Assembly: GCF_000006565.2 (NCBI RefSeq) | Contig: NC_031480.1 | Coordinates: forward strand, 2,423,975-2,487,974 | Direction: 5' to 3' | Source: Toxoplasma gondii ME49 | Taxonomy: Eukaryota; Apicomplexa; Conoidasida; Eucoccidiorida; Sarcocystidae | Length of the DNA stretch: 64,000 nucleotides | Part shown: in pieces, positions 53,001 through 64,000 of the stretch | How positions within the stretch are numbered: the first letter of the stretch is position 1 | Layout of the letters: the number at the start of each line of letters is the position of its first letter | Position numbers and translations under genes: made by a program | Notes under the pieces: generated by a model | The model's input: only the letters and a program-made list of their open reading frames with translations | Told to the model about the DNA's origin: nothing | Database searches by the model: none

Positions 53001-55059
53001 TCTGTGTACATCCAAGAAGGTAGTTTTTGCCAATTTGAAGTAAGTGATCATATTCAACAAACACGGGAGGTAACTTTGTCGCATCCGACCGACAGGTTTT
53101 AGGGACTGAGGTTCCAACATTTGTGTGTTGGTTACAAGGGAGAGATCCCCATGGCTAGATCAAAAACGCCAACCTTCACGGGTGTCTTTCCCACAGAGTG
53201 TCGATCCTAGCAAAACACGCCAACTCGCCTTTGCCTCTTCAGCAGCTCTATTGGAAACATCTCAATGAAACGGTCGACTCTCTACGAGCTTTGCATCTTT
53301 CTGCAAGCATTTGTATAGAGGTGCACCGCACGAACGTGGATGCCAGGTCCTTATAAACCTCGGAAACCCCCTTGTACAATGGGGGAAACTCTTGCCTTTT
53401 TTCGACCGATGTGTGTCCCGATCGCGTTTGAAAACGAGGGATTGCATCCATCTCTTCGTCCCCTCGTTTGTCTGCTGCTCTCTCGTCTCCCGATACCATC
53501 TTCTGACCATACAGCTTTCCTTTTACACACAAATCAGAAAGTGGGACCCCGTTGCTTGCTTTGCCTTTTCATGGTATCACAGATCTCACATATCGGCGTT
53601 TTTCGTCCTGTAGCGCTAGGTGGACGCGGGCCTCTGGAAAGACAACGGATGAGTTCAGCTGTGTAGATCTGCAGCGTTCTTCCACGCAGGTTCCGTTCTG
53701 AATTTCTGCCGTCACTTTGTGCGTTTGAGGAATTGGGTCTCAACACCGAGATTCGCGTTTCACGGCGACCGCTCTCGCGAAACCTGCAAGCCATCGACTT
53801 GCGGGACTGTCTGTGAGCAAAGCGGTCAGTGAGCCGGAGTTTCCCGACTGAAGTTTCTCTTTCTTGCTCACGCGATTCTGCCACTTGTTATGTGTTTCCT
53901 TCGAGAGATCGCTTTCTTCCTTCTCGAAAGAGGGCACATATCCTCACTCCGGTGCTTTCCTATGTTTTCCTAAGGAGACATCCCCGCGGTCAGGCGGCAG
54001 TCTCTCAATTCGCGGTTCGTGTGTGTCTCGCTCCTTTCTTCTCTTTGAGGGCAACTTCTCCCGATTTTCCCGGCAGAAGAATCCATTTCGCCTCCTTTTC
54101 TTTTTCACAAAGCAACCCCTCTCTTTCTCGCGACGTTTCCCTGTCCATAGAGGCTCGTTTCTTTCGCATGTTCCCTCGATATTTGCACAGTCGGCTGGAC
54201 GCAAGGATGTGCTGCTCTGCGTGACATGCTCGTGTTCAGTCTTTCTGATCTCCTTTCCTTTTTCTCTGGATCTTCGCCAGTAGGAAGGAGGTTAGAGAGC
54301 CGTTCATCCTGAAAGTTCTTTCTGTGGTAACAGCGCTCTTCATTCTCCTGAGGAATTATCTCATTTTAGACATCGCCTTATGCTGTGACCACCCACCGGA
54401 ACAGCCATGAGTCGTTCTGGACGACACTGTAACTGAAAACAAAGTTGAAGGCAAACGCGGATGTGCGTTTCTGCCGTTCTTTCAGGTTTCGAGAACTTCA
54501 GCGAAGGGATCCGTCGTGTTTTCTCTGACTGTTCAAAGTCCACTCGTCCGCTACTTGGGACGCTGAATAGCGTGCATTGCTGGTTGCTGCTTCTCGGCGC
54601 CCGTTTCCGCGATTTCCTTTTTGCGTACCCTACTTTCGTCTTCTTTCCCCGTCCTTCTTCTTGTTCCCTCTCTTAAACAGCCACTGACAAGTCAACCTTC
54701 TCGCTCGCGACGCCTTTCCGTAATCCCGTTGAAGGCTTCGCCAACTGCGTACTCTGCATCAGGCCGCCGAACTCGCTGATAATACCGGGACACAGGAGAC
54801 CCCGTTGATGCCTTGAGACCGTATGCATCTCAGTTCGTGGAAGTCCAGAGAACTTTCAGTGATGGATTCCCCTTTCTCGTATAATCCGAAACCGTTGACT
54901 TTAGAGAAAATGTGTATGCGGCCGCAGCGCTGAGCAGTTCCTTCCCCAAACTCGCCAAGGGGAAGCGTATACATACACACGCGTGCAAACTTCTCTGTGC
55001 ATTTGGGTCTCCTAAAATCTCTCCTTTTCGTTTTCCCCTAGACGTGTGTGCTTGTGAAG
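50078..55059. other. Large divergent intergenic region
   Basis: Separates the starts of the MORN gene (leftward) and the F-box/SNF2 gene (rightward), so both promoters and 5' UTRs must lie here. 50.1-51.7 kb is purine-rich on the plus strand, consistent with a long pyrimidine-rich leader for the minus-strand gene. 53.8-54.7 kb is pyrimidine-rich on the plus strand, consistent with the SNF2-gene leader. The middle (51.7-53.6 kb) shows no gene, RNA or repeat that I recognise. Confidence 0.5.
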
Positions 55060-58000
55060 ATGCTACGGGGATCAGAGCGGCTCCGCAGACGCGCCAGGGC
55101 GTCGGTGGACCTAAGTGAGCACTCGGTCTCTTCTGTGTCTCGCGTTTGGCGCCTCCCAGCGAGTCTCTGGCTTCCTGTGGGATGTCTACCTCTCGCGGTG
55201 TCGCGAAGCCACCTAAAAAACGCAAAGATTGACTTTGTTGCTCCACCCACATCCTCAGAAGACCGCACAGAAGGTTGCATTTGGCTGGGGTATCGGCTGA
55301 AACGCGAAGGAGAGCAGAGCAGCTCCTCCCAAGCCAACGGAACAGCTGTCTCGTCAGGTGGGCGTTCTCACTCTCCCCAGCCTCCTCGTTCTGTTTCACG
55401 GTCCTCGTCGCCGGGAGCGAGAGACAGCGAAGAAGAAGAGACACCTGGAGACCGGACGTGCTTCGACGTTCTCCTGTCTCTCTGTGGCGCGACGAATGCG
55501 GCCTGGGAGGCGAGACTCGAGGCCGCGTGGTGGAGCAGGGATGAGGAAGAAAAACGCAGCTCGTCGCAAGGACAAAGAGAGGACGCGACAGGGACGGCAT
55601 CGCAGACGACAGCGAAACGCACAGAGACAGTTCAACTGATTTTCTCCGTATGGATCAATATCAGGTTCGTTTTGAAACCACCTGCACCCGCTCCTGGACT
55701 CCGCCCTGACTCCAGAAATATTTGTCTAGCGCTCGCTGCCTCTGTCTGTATGTAGACATACGTGTGTGTGTGTGAGATTCTTGTGGAGTTCGAACATGGG
55801 CATCCATTCCTGGGGTGGGCGGTGGTTCTGTCGGCGCCTATGTTTGCACGAGTGCATGTGGAAAAAAGGCTATGCCAGCCTCGGTTTCCCTACTTTGAAA
55901 ACCACACATAATTGCTTGCATGTGGGAGGCCGTTTCATTTTGCCGCTCCTGAAGGAGATTTGTCCTGTCCTGGTATTTGCCCCCCCAACTCTGCCTTCCG
56001 TGCAAAACGTCGCAGCATGCTTTTGCGTTATCCTCGCGGGTGCTTGCTTGTGAAGCTCTTCGTTCTTCGTATTCAGTAGTCCACGCTCAGGCTTGCCATC
56101 CGTATTCCTCGCGTGATCTCGGGCCGTTCCCGGCTATTACGGTCTTGAATTTGGTTCTTCGCAGGCAGTGCTCCTGCGCTTGTTGGACGAGAAAGAAGGG
56201 GGTCAGTGAGACTCTGTCTTTCGCCGTGCAGAAACCAGAAACATACTTCGCGACTGTGTGTTTCCTCGTCTGTGCACCGCTGCATGTAGGTCCGCGAAAC
56301 AGTGTGTGTGTGTGTCAAGAGGTCGCGCAGAGGGGAGAGTCTGGGAACTATCCCGTTTGTGTTTCTGATTTGTGTCGATGGATGCAGTCCCTTTCTCATG
56401 AAGAGAACAAACGCGGCGTCGCAGTTCGCTCCGAACGAGTTCCTCGCCTCCGCCTCCGAAATCTTTCTTCTTCAACACCTTCTCCCTCTCCGGACCTTAA
56501 GTCGCCTTCGCCTTCCTCTCAAACCTGTCTTTGCTTCCTCTTCAGCGCAGACAATGCCACCTTCTTCGTCTTTGTCGTCTTCTTCGTCTTCTTCGTCTGC
56601 TTCGTCTTTGTCGTCTGCTTCTTCGCCTCTTGCTGTTCTCGGGGCGACTCGCGGAGACGAATGGGAAGTGTATGCTGGATTTGTGAGAACCGTCTTTGCC
56701 GCTGGGCGCGAGGGGGGAGAGAAGGGAGCGCGTCTGGTCGCGTCGTGTGGGGGTCTGATGTGCAGCAGGCACTTCCCCAGTCCTCCAGCTTCTCTGTCGC
56801 TTCAGTCCGCGTACGACCTTGTCTCTGAAAGCGCTTGGCGGCTACAGGTCGACGAACCTCCGCCGCATTCGCTGCTGCACTTCCTCGCGTCCTCCCTCAC
56901 GAAAAATGCGAACTCGACCTTCCCCACAAGAGATACGCGACAGCAAGAGAAAACCTCTGGGGCTTCGTCCGCCTCTCTGTTTCGCTGTAAGTGTGGCATT
57001 TGCAGGCTGACGCATGAGGCGTTGCACATGCTGCTGGCGTTTCTGGATCCAGCTTCTCTCGCCGCGTTCGGGACGACGAACCGCAGCCATTTCCTGCTGG
57101 CGGAGCCAGTTGTTCCCGGTCTCCAGCTGATGGTGGGCGACTGCTTTCTGCATCCTTACGCGCAACCTCCGCGAGAGAGCATGGCTGCAGCCTCTGCCCC
57201 CCCGCATTTGCTGGATTTGCCCCCCTCAAAGGCCCCAGATCCCGAGGCGACGCTCGCGCGAGAAGAAAGCAGAAATCTTTTTCTCGGAGGTCTGTTCACG
57301 CACCAGACCCACGGCCTTCTCTGGCTGCGACACCGGGAGCGGCGGGTCGCCGCGCAGGCGCCGCCGTTCTGTTTCTGCATGCATCCCGCAAAACGCCCGA
57401 GACACCTGCATGCGGACCGTTCCGCCGCGTCTCCGGCGTGTGTAGCCAGCGTGCCAGCGGCAGAGAGCCCCCCCGGAAGTCAGGCAGATTTCGAGGCGGG
57501 AGAAGATCGCGATCGACGAGATGAAGAGAGAGAGAGCATCGAACAGAGAGATGTCCTCTCCGGCGAGTGCCGGCTAGCAGATGACGCTCTCAAATTCTTG
57601 GCCAAGTGGACAGAGCTTCAGCTGCCTCACCATGCGTGGTTAACTGGCTCTGCGGGACCCCGGCAAGCGGCTGCATGGGGAGACGTCTCTCGGCGCGCGG
57701 ATGCAGCGAACTCACAGGACAGCGATACGTCCCGCGGCGCTGCAGGCTACATGCATGCAGGCCAAGACAGCGTGGAAGAGCGATGCGAGTCTGCAAGAAC
57801 AGAAACGACCACAAGTGCCTCGAGGCACAGCGTCAATGCAGGACATGTAGAGTTGCGGGGCGAGAGCAGGACCGGTGAGAAAGGCGTTGAGCGTCGAAGG
57901 TCGGCAGGAGCAGATGAGGCGTTAAAGGGGAAGGACGCGTATGACAAAGACGAGAAAAGTGGACGGGTGAAAAGCGACGACGCACGAGAGAGAACACCCG

Positions 58001-60583
58001 CTGAGACTGGCGAACCAGTCGAGCTCTGTTTGGAGGAGAAGGCGGACAAAGAGACACCCGGCGCTCTGGCTGGCTATTCGTATCGACTTCTTCTGAGTGA
58101 AACCGCGTCGTTGGCGTGCTTAGCCGCTCCTCATCCATCGGAATTTCAAGACTGGAAACCACACCTTGGTGCCCCTGAGGCCTCGTCTTCTGCAGAGTTC
58201 TCGTCGTTCCCCTCGCACGCTTCAGATGCATGCACGGGCGAAAAGACGACGCATTACGCGTCAGAAAAAGCAGATTTCTCTGCGGCGTTTCCAGCGTCAA
58301 GGCTGGCCGAGAGGGAAGAAGAAGCGGACCGAGGATCGGAGGGATTCTATTTTCTCCCGCCTCATTTCGCACTTCCGCAGACAGACACTGGAGCTTTCTC
58401 TCTCTACTTCAACTCGGACACCCGCCTCTGTGCAATCGGATTCAGCCGCAAGCACAGGAATGCAAAAACTCACAGAGCATCTGTTCCTTCTTCCTTTGCC
58501 TCATCCACCTCTTCCTCTTTTTCGTTGTCATCGTCATCTGCCTACTCTGTTTCGGTGCCGTCTTCCGCTTCTGGCTCTTCTTTCTCGTCTTCGTCCGAGG
58601 TGTCTCCGTTGTCTCCTTCCCTGGGCGGAGACACACAGTCTCTCGTTTCCATTCGGGGATGGACGCAAGGAACGAGAGGTGGTGGAGGTTTGTTCTGCGA
58701 CGATCCGGGATTGGGAAAGACGCTCGCGATGCTCTCCGTCATGGTCAAGAGCATGGGGCGCCTGCCGACAGTCGCGCGCCCTGTCAAGGAGTGGATGGCT
58801 GGCTATCTAGCTCGACTGCATGCAGGCCGGCGACAGCCTTCGCAGAGACCCCGCGAGAGACCGGAAGCAGACGACGCTGCAGAAGACAGAGATGAAAGAG
58901 ACAGCGGTAAAGGAGACAACGGCGGAGGAGACGAAAATGAATTGGACGGAAAGGAAGGAGACAGGAGTGGAGGAGATAGTAATGACGAAGATAAGGAGAA
59001 GGATAGAAATTCGAATTGGCCGACAGAGAAAAGGGACAAGAGAGGACAAAAGAGAGAGAAGACGCAGGGGCTCGACGATGCAGAGACGGACAGCCAGTGC
59101 TACGTGTGGAAGTTTGCGGCCAACGAAATCAACTCGTATTTCAGAGAACAAGGTAAGAGAAAGGTTTTGCATCTTTCGCCGGGATCCCCATGACCTTCGA
59201 AAACATGTAAGACGTTTGTCATGCGTCTTTGATTTTGAAGTGCCTGGGATAGTGAATAACAATCTGTTTGTTTTCAACCACAAAGCCAAGATCCTCTACA
59301 GAGGAATTTCAAGATTCGTTTCGCTTTGTGCTTCTCGCATGCTGTCTCAGGCGTCAGGAGCGCTTTTTCCTACCCACAGCTGAATCCGCTTCTTTCCGAG
59401 GCCGAAGCCGGAGTGTCTCCCGCCGACGGATCTGTCGCTTTCCTCGACCTCCCGAAGGGGAGTGGAGGCTCTTGTCCTTCATTATCTCGACATTCGTCTG
59501 GCTCCCTCGGCGAGGAAAAGCCGCTCAGCCGGTTCGGTCGGACCAAGTTCTTGGTCGGCTATTCACTGGTGCGTTTGAGAGGTCAGAGTTCAGCTTGTGT
59601 GCAAGTGTATGGTCTTCGAGGAGACTCTGTATACACCGCGTTGCTTGACATACTTCGAGGCTCAAGACTGCGGCAACTGAAAACCGCGAAAGGAACGAGC
59701 CGCAGGCTTGGAATCCAAAAAGAAACTGCGAGTGTCCTTGTGCGTTTCATCGTCCCCGATCCGCCTCGCGTGGAAACAAGGAGCGCTGGTCTTTCTGGAA
59801 AGATCTCAACCCAGCCATATCTGCTTGGACTTCTCCTTGCGTCTGCGGTATCTCCCAGGCGCCACAGTCACGTGCAGGAACCTGATTCCTCCCTGTGCAT
59901 CAACACGTATATCAAAGGGCATAGGCATATATACATATATATATATATATGTAAATATATACAAATATATATATATATATATGTAAATATATATATATAT
60001 ATATATGTAAATATATATATATATATGTAAATATATATATATATATATATATGTAAATATATATGTAAATATATATGTATCTAAGTATATGCATATGTTG
60101 GGGTGTTTGTAGGTACGGTAGAACGAACTGTGCTTGTGGGATCGAGAGTTGCGTCGTGTTTTTTCAGCCTCCGGCAGAGTCGCTTCCCAGCGAGCTTCGC
60201 GAGTTAACTCTGGACGGGACTGATCCCGGCGCAGAGACATTTCGACAGACTGCATGCATCCGGGATGTGGCTACACAGCTCGCGTCTCGACAACTGCTTT
60301 CCGAAGCAGATCTTCATGAGTCCTCACAGCAGGCAGAGAAATTGATGCAGAAAATGAAGAGGATCTATCACCAGCTGTCGAGTGTAAGAAAACTATCAGG
60401 GAGGCTGGGGAGAACCCCCGCTGTGAGATCCCTCTCGAAGCGGCTTACCCTCTTATTTCTACACACTTCACTTTTTCGTGTTTCGCTGGCTCTATAGGAT
60501 ATGACATAAAAAGCTCCATGAACAAGGATGCAGACGTTGACGCATGCCTCTCCACAATCATATATATTTGCGTACATCTACAC

Positions 60584-60620
<37 letters not shown>

Positions 60621-63495
60621 TCAGTGGATAGTGGTTGTACAAGGAGAGACTATAAAAAACGTGTAACCGCACCCTTATCACCCTCGAAGCTGCATGTCTA
60701 GTTCATGAACATTTATGTTTCTGCCCGTGCCTTCCTGCTCTAGGAAATTCACAGTCACGTGTAAGGGGCTTGTGCGGTGCTGGAGTAGAGGGACATACTG
60801 CCGCTGGACTCCTCTTGTGAGAAGGTTACGCTTGTCTTGGGTCTTCGAAAAACGTTCATTTCAGATGCTCTGGACAACTACCACTTTGTAACTGTCGCAC
60901 GTGCCTGATCTCCGCATCTTCTCTTTGCTCCTGCATGCGATTACTTATCCTTGTTTCCGCTCTGTTTCGTCACTCGATTTGCTTCTGCTTGTTCCCTCTG
61001 TTCTTCCTCATTCCTCCGTGCTATCTCTGTCTACCTGGGTTTCTTCTGTCAAACGTCCACGCTGTTCAGACACTGTCAACTCGACACGGGGACCCCAACG
61101 CGCTTCTCAGGTCTCTGGTCAACAGAGAGGTGAGCGACCAGATCGCGACCGATGAGCGCGCGAGGCGTCTGCATGCGAATCTGGCTTCCCCACCCTCTCG
61201 TGAGAGGAGGATCGACGAGGAGGGCACCGAAGAAGAAGCGCATGTTGTTGAAAGACAAGAACAGGTCGAGGAGCCCTCCGGCAGAACGACTGTGAGAGGC
61301 GCTGACGAAGGCGAAACTCTGAGGAGACAGCAGGGCGGCGGAACTGTGATGGCGCTTAACCTCGAGGGAGAAGACACTCGAGACGCAGGCGGGATCGAAA
61401 CGCATGCCTCGGGGACGTCTCAGTCTTCCGCGGATCCGACGACATGTTCCCCATGCGCCGAGCATGGAGAAGAGAGGGCGGCCGAGGCCGAAGGGAGCAG
61501 ACACGAGGAAGGAAAGTGCAAAGACTCCCAATACGTCAGGAGAGCGACAGAAGGCGAAAGATTACTGGACGGACGGGGGGGAGGCAAGAAACAGAAGAGG
61601 AGGGAAGACCTGGCTTGCGATACGAAAGACTTCTTCTCGAAGCAAGACATCGAACTGTTCAGGCTTCTCCCTGTCACACGACCTCAAGATATCCCTTCCC
61701 AGAAGCCACCAGAGTTTCTTCTTTCTCACGGGACTCTCCTTGTCTGTCCAACTCCCCTCGTCAACCACTGGAGTTCGGAAGTGAAGAAATGGTTTTCCTG
61801 GTCGCACTGCAACGACGTGGACAGGCTGAAGGTAGGCGGCTCCAATATAGGTGCCTGCAAACGCCTAGAACGTAGCTAGTGTGGAAGCTCCTTCAAGTCG
61901 TAGGACACTGTGAAGTCCACCACTTTCAGCCTCATTCACCCGGCCGCGTCACTTCCCCTCTTGCGTCTTCTCCACAAGCGGCTGCTGAAAGGAAAGCGTT
62001 GAAACGCTGAAACGACGAGAACCAGAATCCGTTGCAGTTCATAGCTCGATCCCTGAGACGTCTGCTTAATATCGGTCGCGCGAAGCCGTTCCTCCCAAAG
62101 TTCTTGCGCCTGCTTTACCGAGTTCTCTCGAACATTTCCGTTGAGGCGTTTTTGTCTCTTTCTTGCGTTCCCGTTTTTTCTTCTCGTGTGTGTTCTTCGG
62201 CGCTTGTTGTTTGTTTCTCCCATCGCTGGAGACCTCAGGCGCCTGTTGGGTTTCCTTAGCTGAAACTCGTCGCGAATGCAGGCGCCTGTCTCCCCATTCA
62301 CTCTGTGGAGGGCTTCTTCAAGAGAGCGCGAGATGAACTGTTTTCACCCTCTCCTCATCACTTGTGCCTTTGTTGAAACTGCTCTCTCGGTGTCTGTACG
62401 AGTGGGCGCATGACCCCTTTTACGTTACGCCTCGAGCAGAACCGATGTGAAACAACGTTGGTGCCTCGTAGGACAGTCTAGAACTTCTCCACTGTCAGCT
62501 TGGCCACTGTAAACGTTTGGGCATCTCTGGAAGCTGAGTCTCGCGACGTCTGGGAAAGTGGTTTGACTCCCCGGCAGTTCCGAGCATGATTCGCCTGGGT
62601 TCGGACATGGCTGTTGATCGGATTCGCGACGACTTGCGTGGATTCAGCGTGCGACATCAGTGTAGAGCGAGGTGCATCCGCGAAGAGTCCGTTTCGACAA
62701 TCTGCCTGCTGCATGTTTTCGCAGGTCCTCGTGCTAGAGCGTCGTGACCGCGCGCATGCAGTCCCGCTGCCGACGCGTGCAGAGCTCGCTTCCTGTCACC
62801 TCGTGATTTGCTCTCAACATTTTTTGACGGCCGAGTTTCAGCGCTGTCTTGCGTCTGTCTGGGCGCAAGGCCAGGCGCCAGAGAGGTCGCTCTCGGGGTC
62901 GAAGAAGCGAAGAACTGACACCGATCCCCGGCTCGCTCAGACCAGCGGAAAAGTCCTCCAACTGCCGAAGCAGTCCAGACGACTGGCGACCCCGCAGGAA
63001 GTCGAGGAGGCGATGTGGGGGAGAGACGTGGCGGGAACGCCTCGTTTCTCGGTTCACGCAGACAGCCGATCGTCCGGGAGTCCGTTTCTTTCGCAGGACA
63101 GGAGAGGCGAAACGGAGGCGTTTGGCGACGACGCTCCGGCCGCCTCGGGGGCGCTCCTTGCGCGGCTTTTACACGAAGTAGGTGCTGGCGCCGGACTCAG
63201 CAAAGGGCATGTCGGCGAAAGATTCTGCAGATCCAGAAGCCCCCTTCTGTCGATTCACTGGCAGCGACTCGTCGTCGACGAAGGCCACAGCCTCTCCAGG
63301 TGCACAGCTCAGTACGTCCAGCTTTGCCGGATGATTGTCGCCGACAAAAGGTGAGTTTCGGAACTGCACGCGCGGGATGGTGGGCGGTACCAAGAGCTGA
63401 GATTTCACCTCCTCGACGGGTGTGCGTCCTGTCCGTGAAAAAACTTTACACCTTTGACGTCTCCTCGGGCAAACTCGTGGCGATGAAATATATAC

Positions 63496-63527
<32 letters not shown>

Positions 63528-64000
63528 CCGTGCATATGTAGGTATTCATATATTCGTCTCTTGCAGACAGGTGATGATGAAATCCATGTATCTATCTCCG
63601 TCTGTATTCATCTGTATGCATGTGGTAATCGTGTAAGTGGATGACCACGTAATTATCAAATATATATATATATATATATATGTAGAAACGTGTGCATGCG
63701 CTTCTTTATCCATTTTTGGCGCCGGATGAGGATGACGAGTTTAGCTTCTCCTCTCGCAGACGGACGAGAAAGAAACTCCGTTTTTGCATGTGCGGAGTGT
63801 TGGTCTTTGCTGTGTGAGTTCGCGCGTCTTCAACTCGCATTTGCGACGCCGTTGTACCTTTTGCCTCGCGCGCTGCGCTTTTCTCAGATGGGTGCTCACA
63901 GGCACACCGACGAGTCGCCAGTCGCTGCGTCACAGCTTGACAGGACTAACGGCTCTGTTGGAATTCTTGCGACATCCCTTTGCTCTGCCATATCGTCATT
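55060..64000 (+). CDS. F-box and SNF2-family ATPase domain protein (3' end outside window)
   Basis: Well-supported exons are a large one ending at 59152, then 59351-59568, 60168-60383, 61070-61831, 62725-63350 and 63888 onward to the edge, all in phase. Two or three 5' exons (from about 55060 to 55647 or 55663, 56165-56201, and a start near 56388) are tentative. An F-box-like segment at about 57000-57110 ([20 protein letters not shown]) precedes the ATPase. SNF2 motif I is CDDPGLGKT (about 58700), motif Ia [12 protein letters not shown] (about 61740), motif II DEGH (about 63272) and motif [12 protein letters not shown] (about 63900). The helicase C lobe lies beyond the window. An F-box with SNF2 resembles a plant class (Arabidopsis At3g54460 type) and suggests a chromatin or repair ATPase linked to SCF ubiquitin ligase. 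About 500 charged, low-complexity residues separate motifs I and Ia. Confidence 0.82.
59929..60083. repeat. Long (TA)n / TATGTAAA microsatellite in intron
   Basis: About 150 bases of AT dinucleotides are interrupted at intervals by GTAA, giving repeated ATGTAAATATAT blocks. It lies in the SNF2-gene intron 59569-60167. Confidence 0.9.
60586..60616. repeat. (TA)n microsatellite
   Basis: A pure AT-dinucleotide run in the SNF2-gene intron 60384-61069. Confidence 0.85.
63487..63690. repeat. Two (TA)n microsatellites in one intron
   Basis: AT-dinucleotide runs at about 63488-63528 and 63660-63682 in the SNF2-gene intron 63351-63887. Confidence 0.85.

Noticed and set aside
55977..56828. 283-codon plus-strand frame with a Phe/Val-rich hydrophobic stretch
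   Set aside because: The hydrophobic run is the shifted reading of the TCGTCT repeat that encodes poly-Ser in the SNF2-gene frame, so it is not a true membrane segment.
59929..60083. AT-rich block as a possible organellar insertion or origin
   Set aside because: It is a simple dinucleotide microsatellite inside an intron, like several others in this window.

Overview
This is nuclear DNA of a eukaryote, most likely a tissue-cyst coccidian (Toxoplasma, Neospora or Hammondia). The evidence is: genes built from many small exons with clean GT..AG introns; long pyrimidine-rich gene-flanking DNA; (TA)n microsatellites inside introns; a plastid-type pyruvate dehydrogenase E1-alpha with an N-terminal extension of the kind that targets apicoplasts; and a promoter element of the class described for Toxoplasma ribosomal-protein genes (TRP-1, TCGGCTTATATTCGG-like) upstream of both ribosomal-protein genes. 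Nothing here looks bacterial, viral or CRISPR-like. The species call is inference.

Layout, left to right. 1-8174 (+): the 3' part of a 12-exon gene for a conserved protein of unknown function with beta-propeller-like repeats. 11569-13653 (-): a degenerate ubiquitin fused to ribosomal protein eS31 (RPS27A). 15033-17723 (+): a small, probably membrane-anchored protein. 19950-21510 (-): a weakly supported hypothetical gene with a possible LisH segment. 24164-25111 (-): a proteasome assembly chaperone 4-like protein. 29825-33334 (-): an RBBP6/Mpe1-type protein (DWNN, zinc knuckle, RING). 35123-39437 (+): apicoplast PDH E1-alpha. 41689-42162 (+): ribosomal protein eL21. 43385-43607 (-): two identical tRNA-Lys(CTT) genes in a local duplication. 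45376-50077 (-): a MORN-repeat protein with an acylation-type N terminus. 55060 to the right edge (+): an F-box plus SNF2 ATPase protein, cut off by the window.

Exon models were built by hand from GT/AG sites and reading-frame phase. For RPS27A, the PSMG4-like gene, the RBBP6-like gene, PDH E1-alpha, the MORN gene and the first gene all junctions are phase-consistent. The 15033-17723 gene has one unreconciled junction, and the 5' exons of the SNF2 gene are uncertain. The genes do not form an operon. They are independent eukaryotic units, mostly housekeeping: translation (eS31, eL21, tRNA-Lys), proteasome assembly and ubiquitin (PSMG4-like, RBBP6-like, F-box protein), mRNA 3'-end processing (RBBP6-like) and plastid acetyl-CoA supply (PDH E1-alpha). 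Large stretches, chiefly 8.2-11.6, 21.5-24.2, 25.1-29.8, 39.4-41.4, 43.6-45.4 and 50.1-55.0 kb, hold no gene I can support.

I do not see a convincing undescribed multi-gene system. The most notable single observations are the ubiquitin-S27a fusion that has lost the ubiquitin C-terminal di-glycine and almost all lysines, and an F-box/SNF2 protein whose ATPase core is split by a very long insertion.
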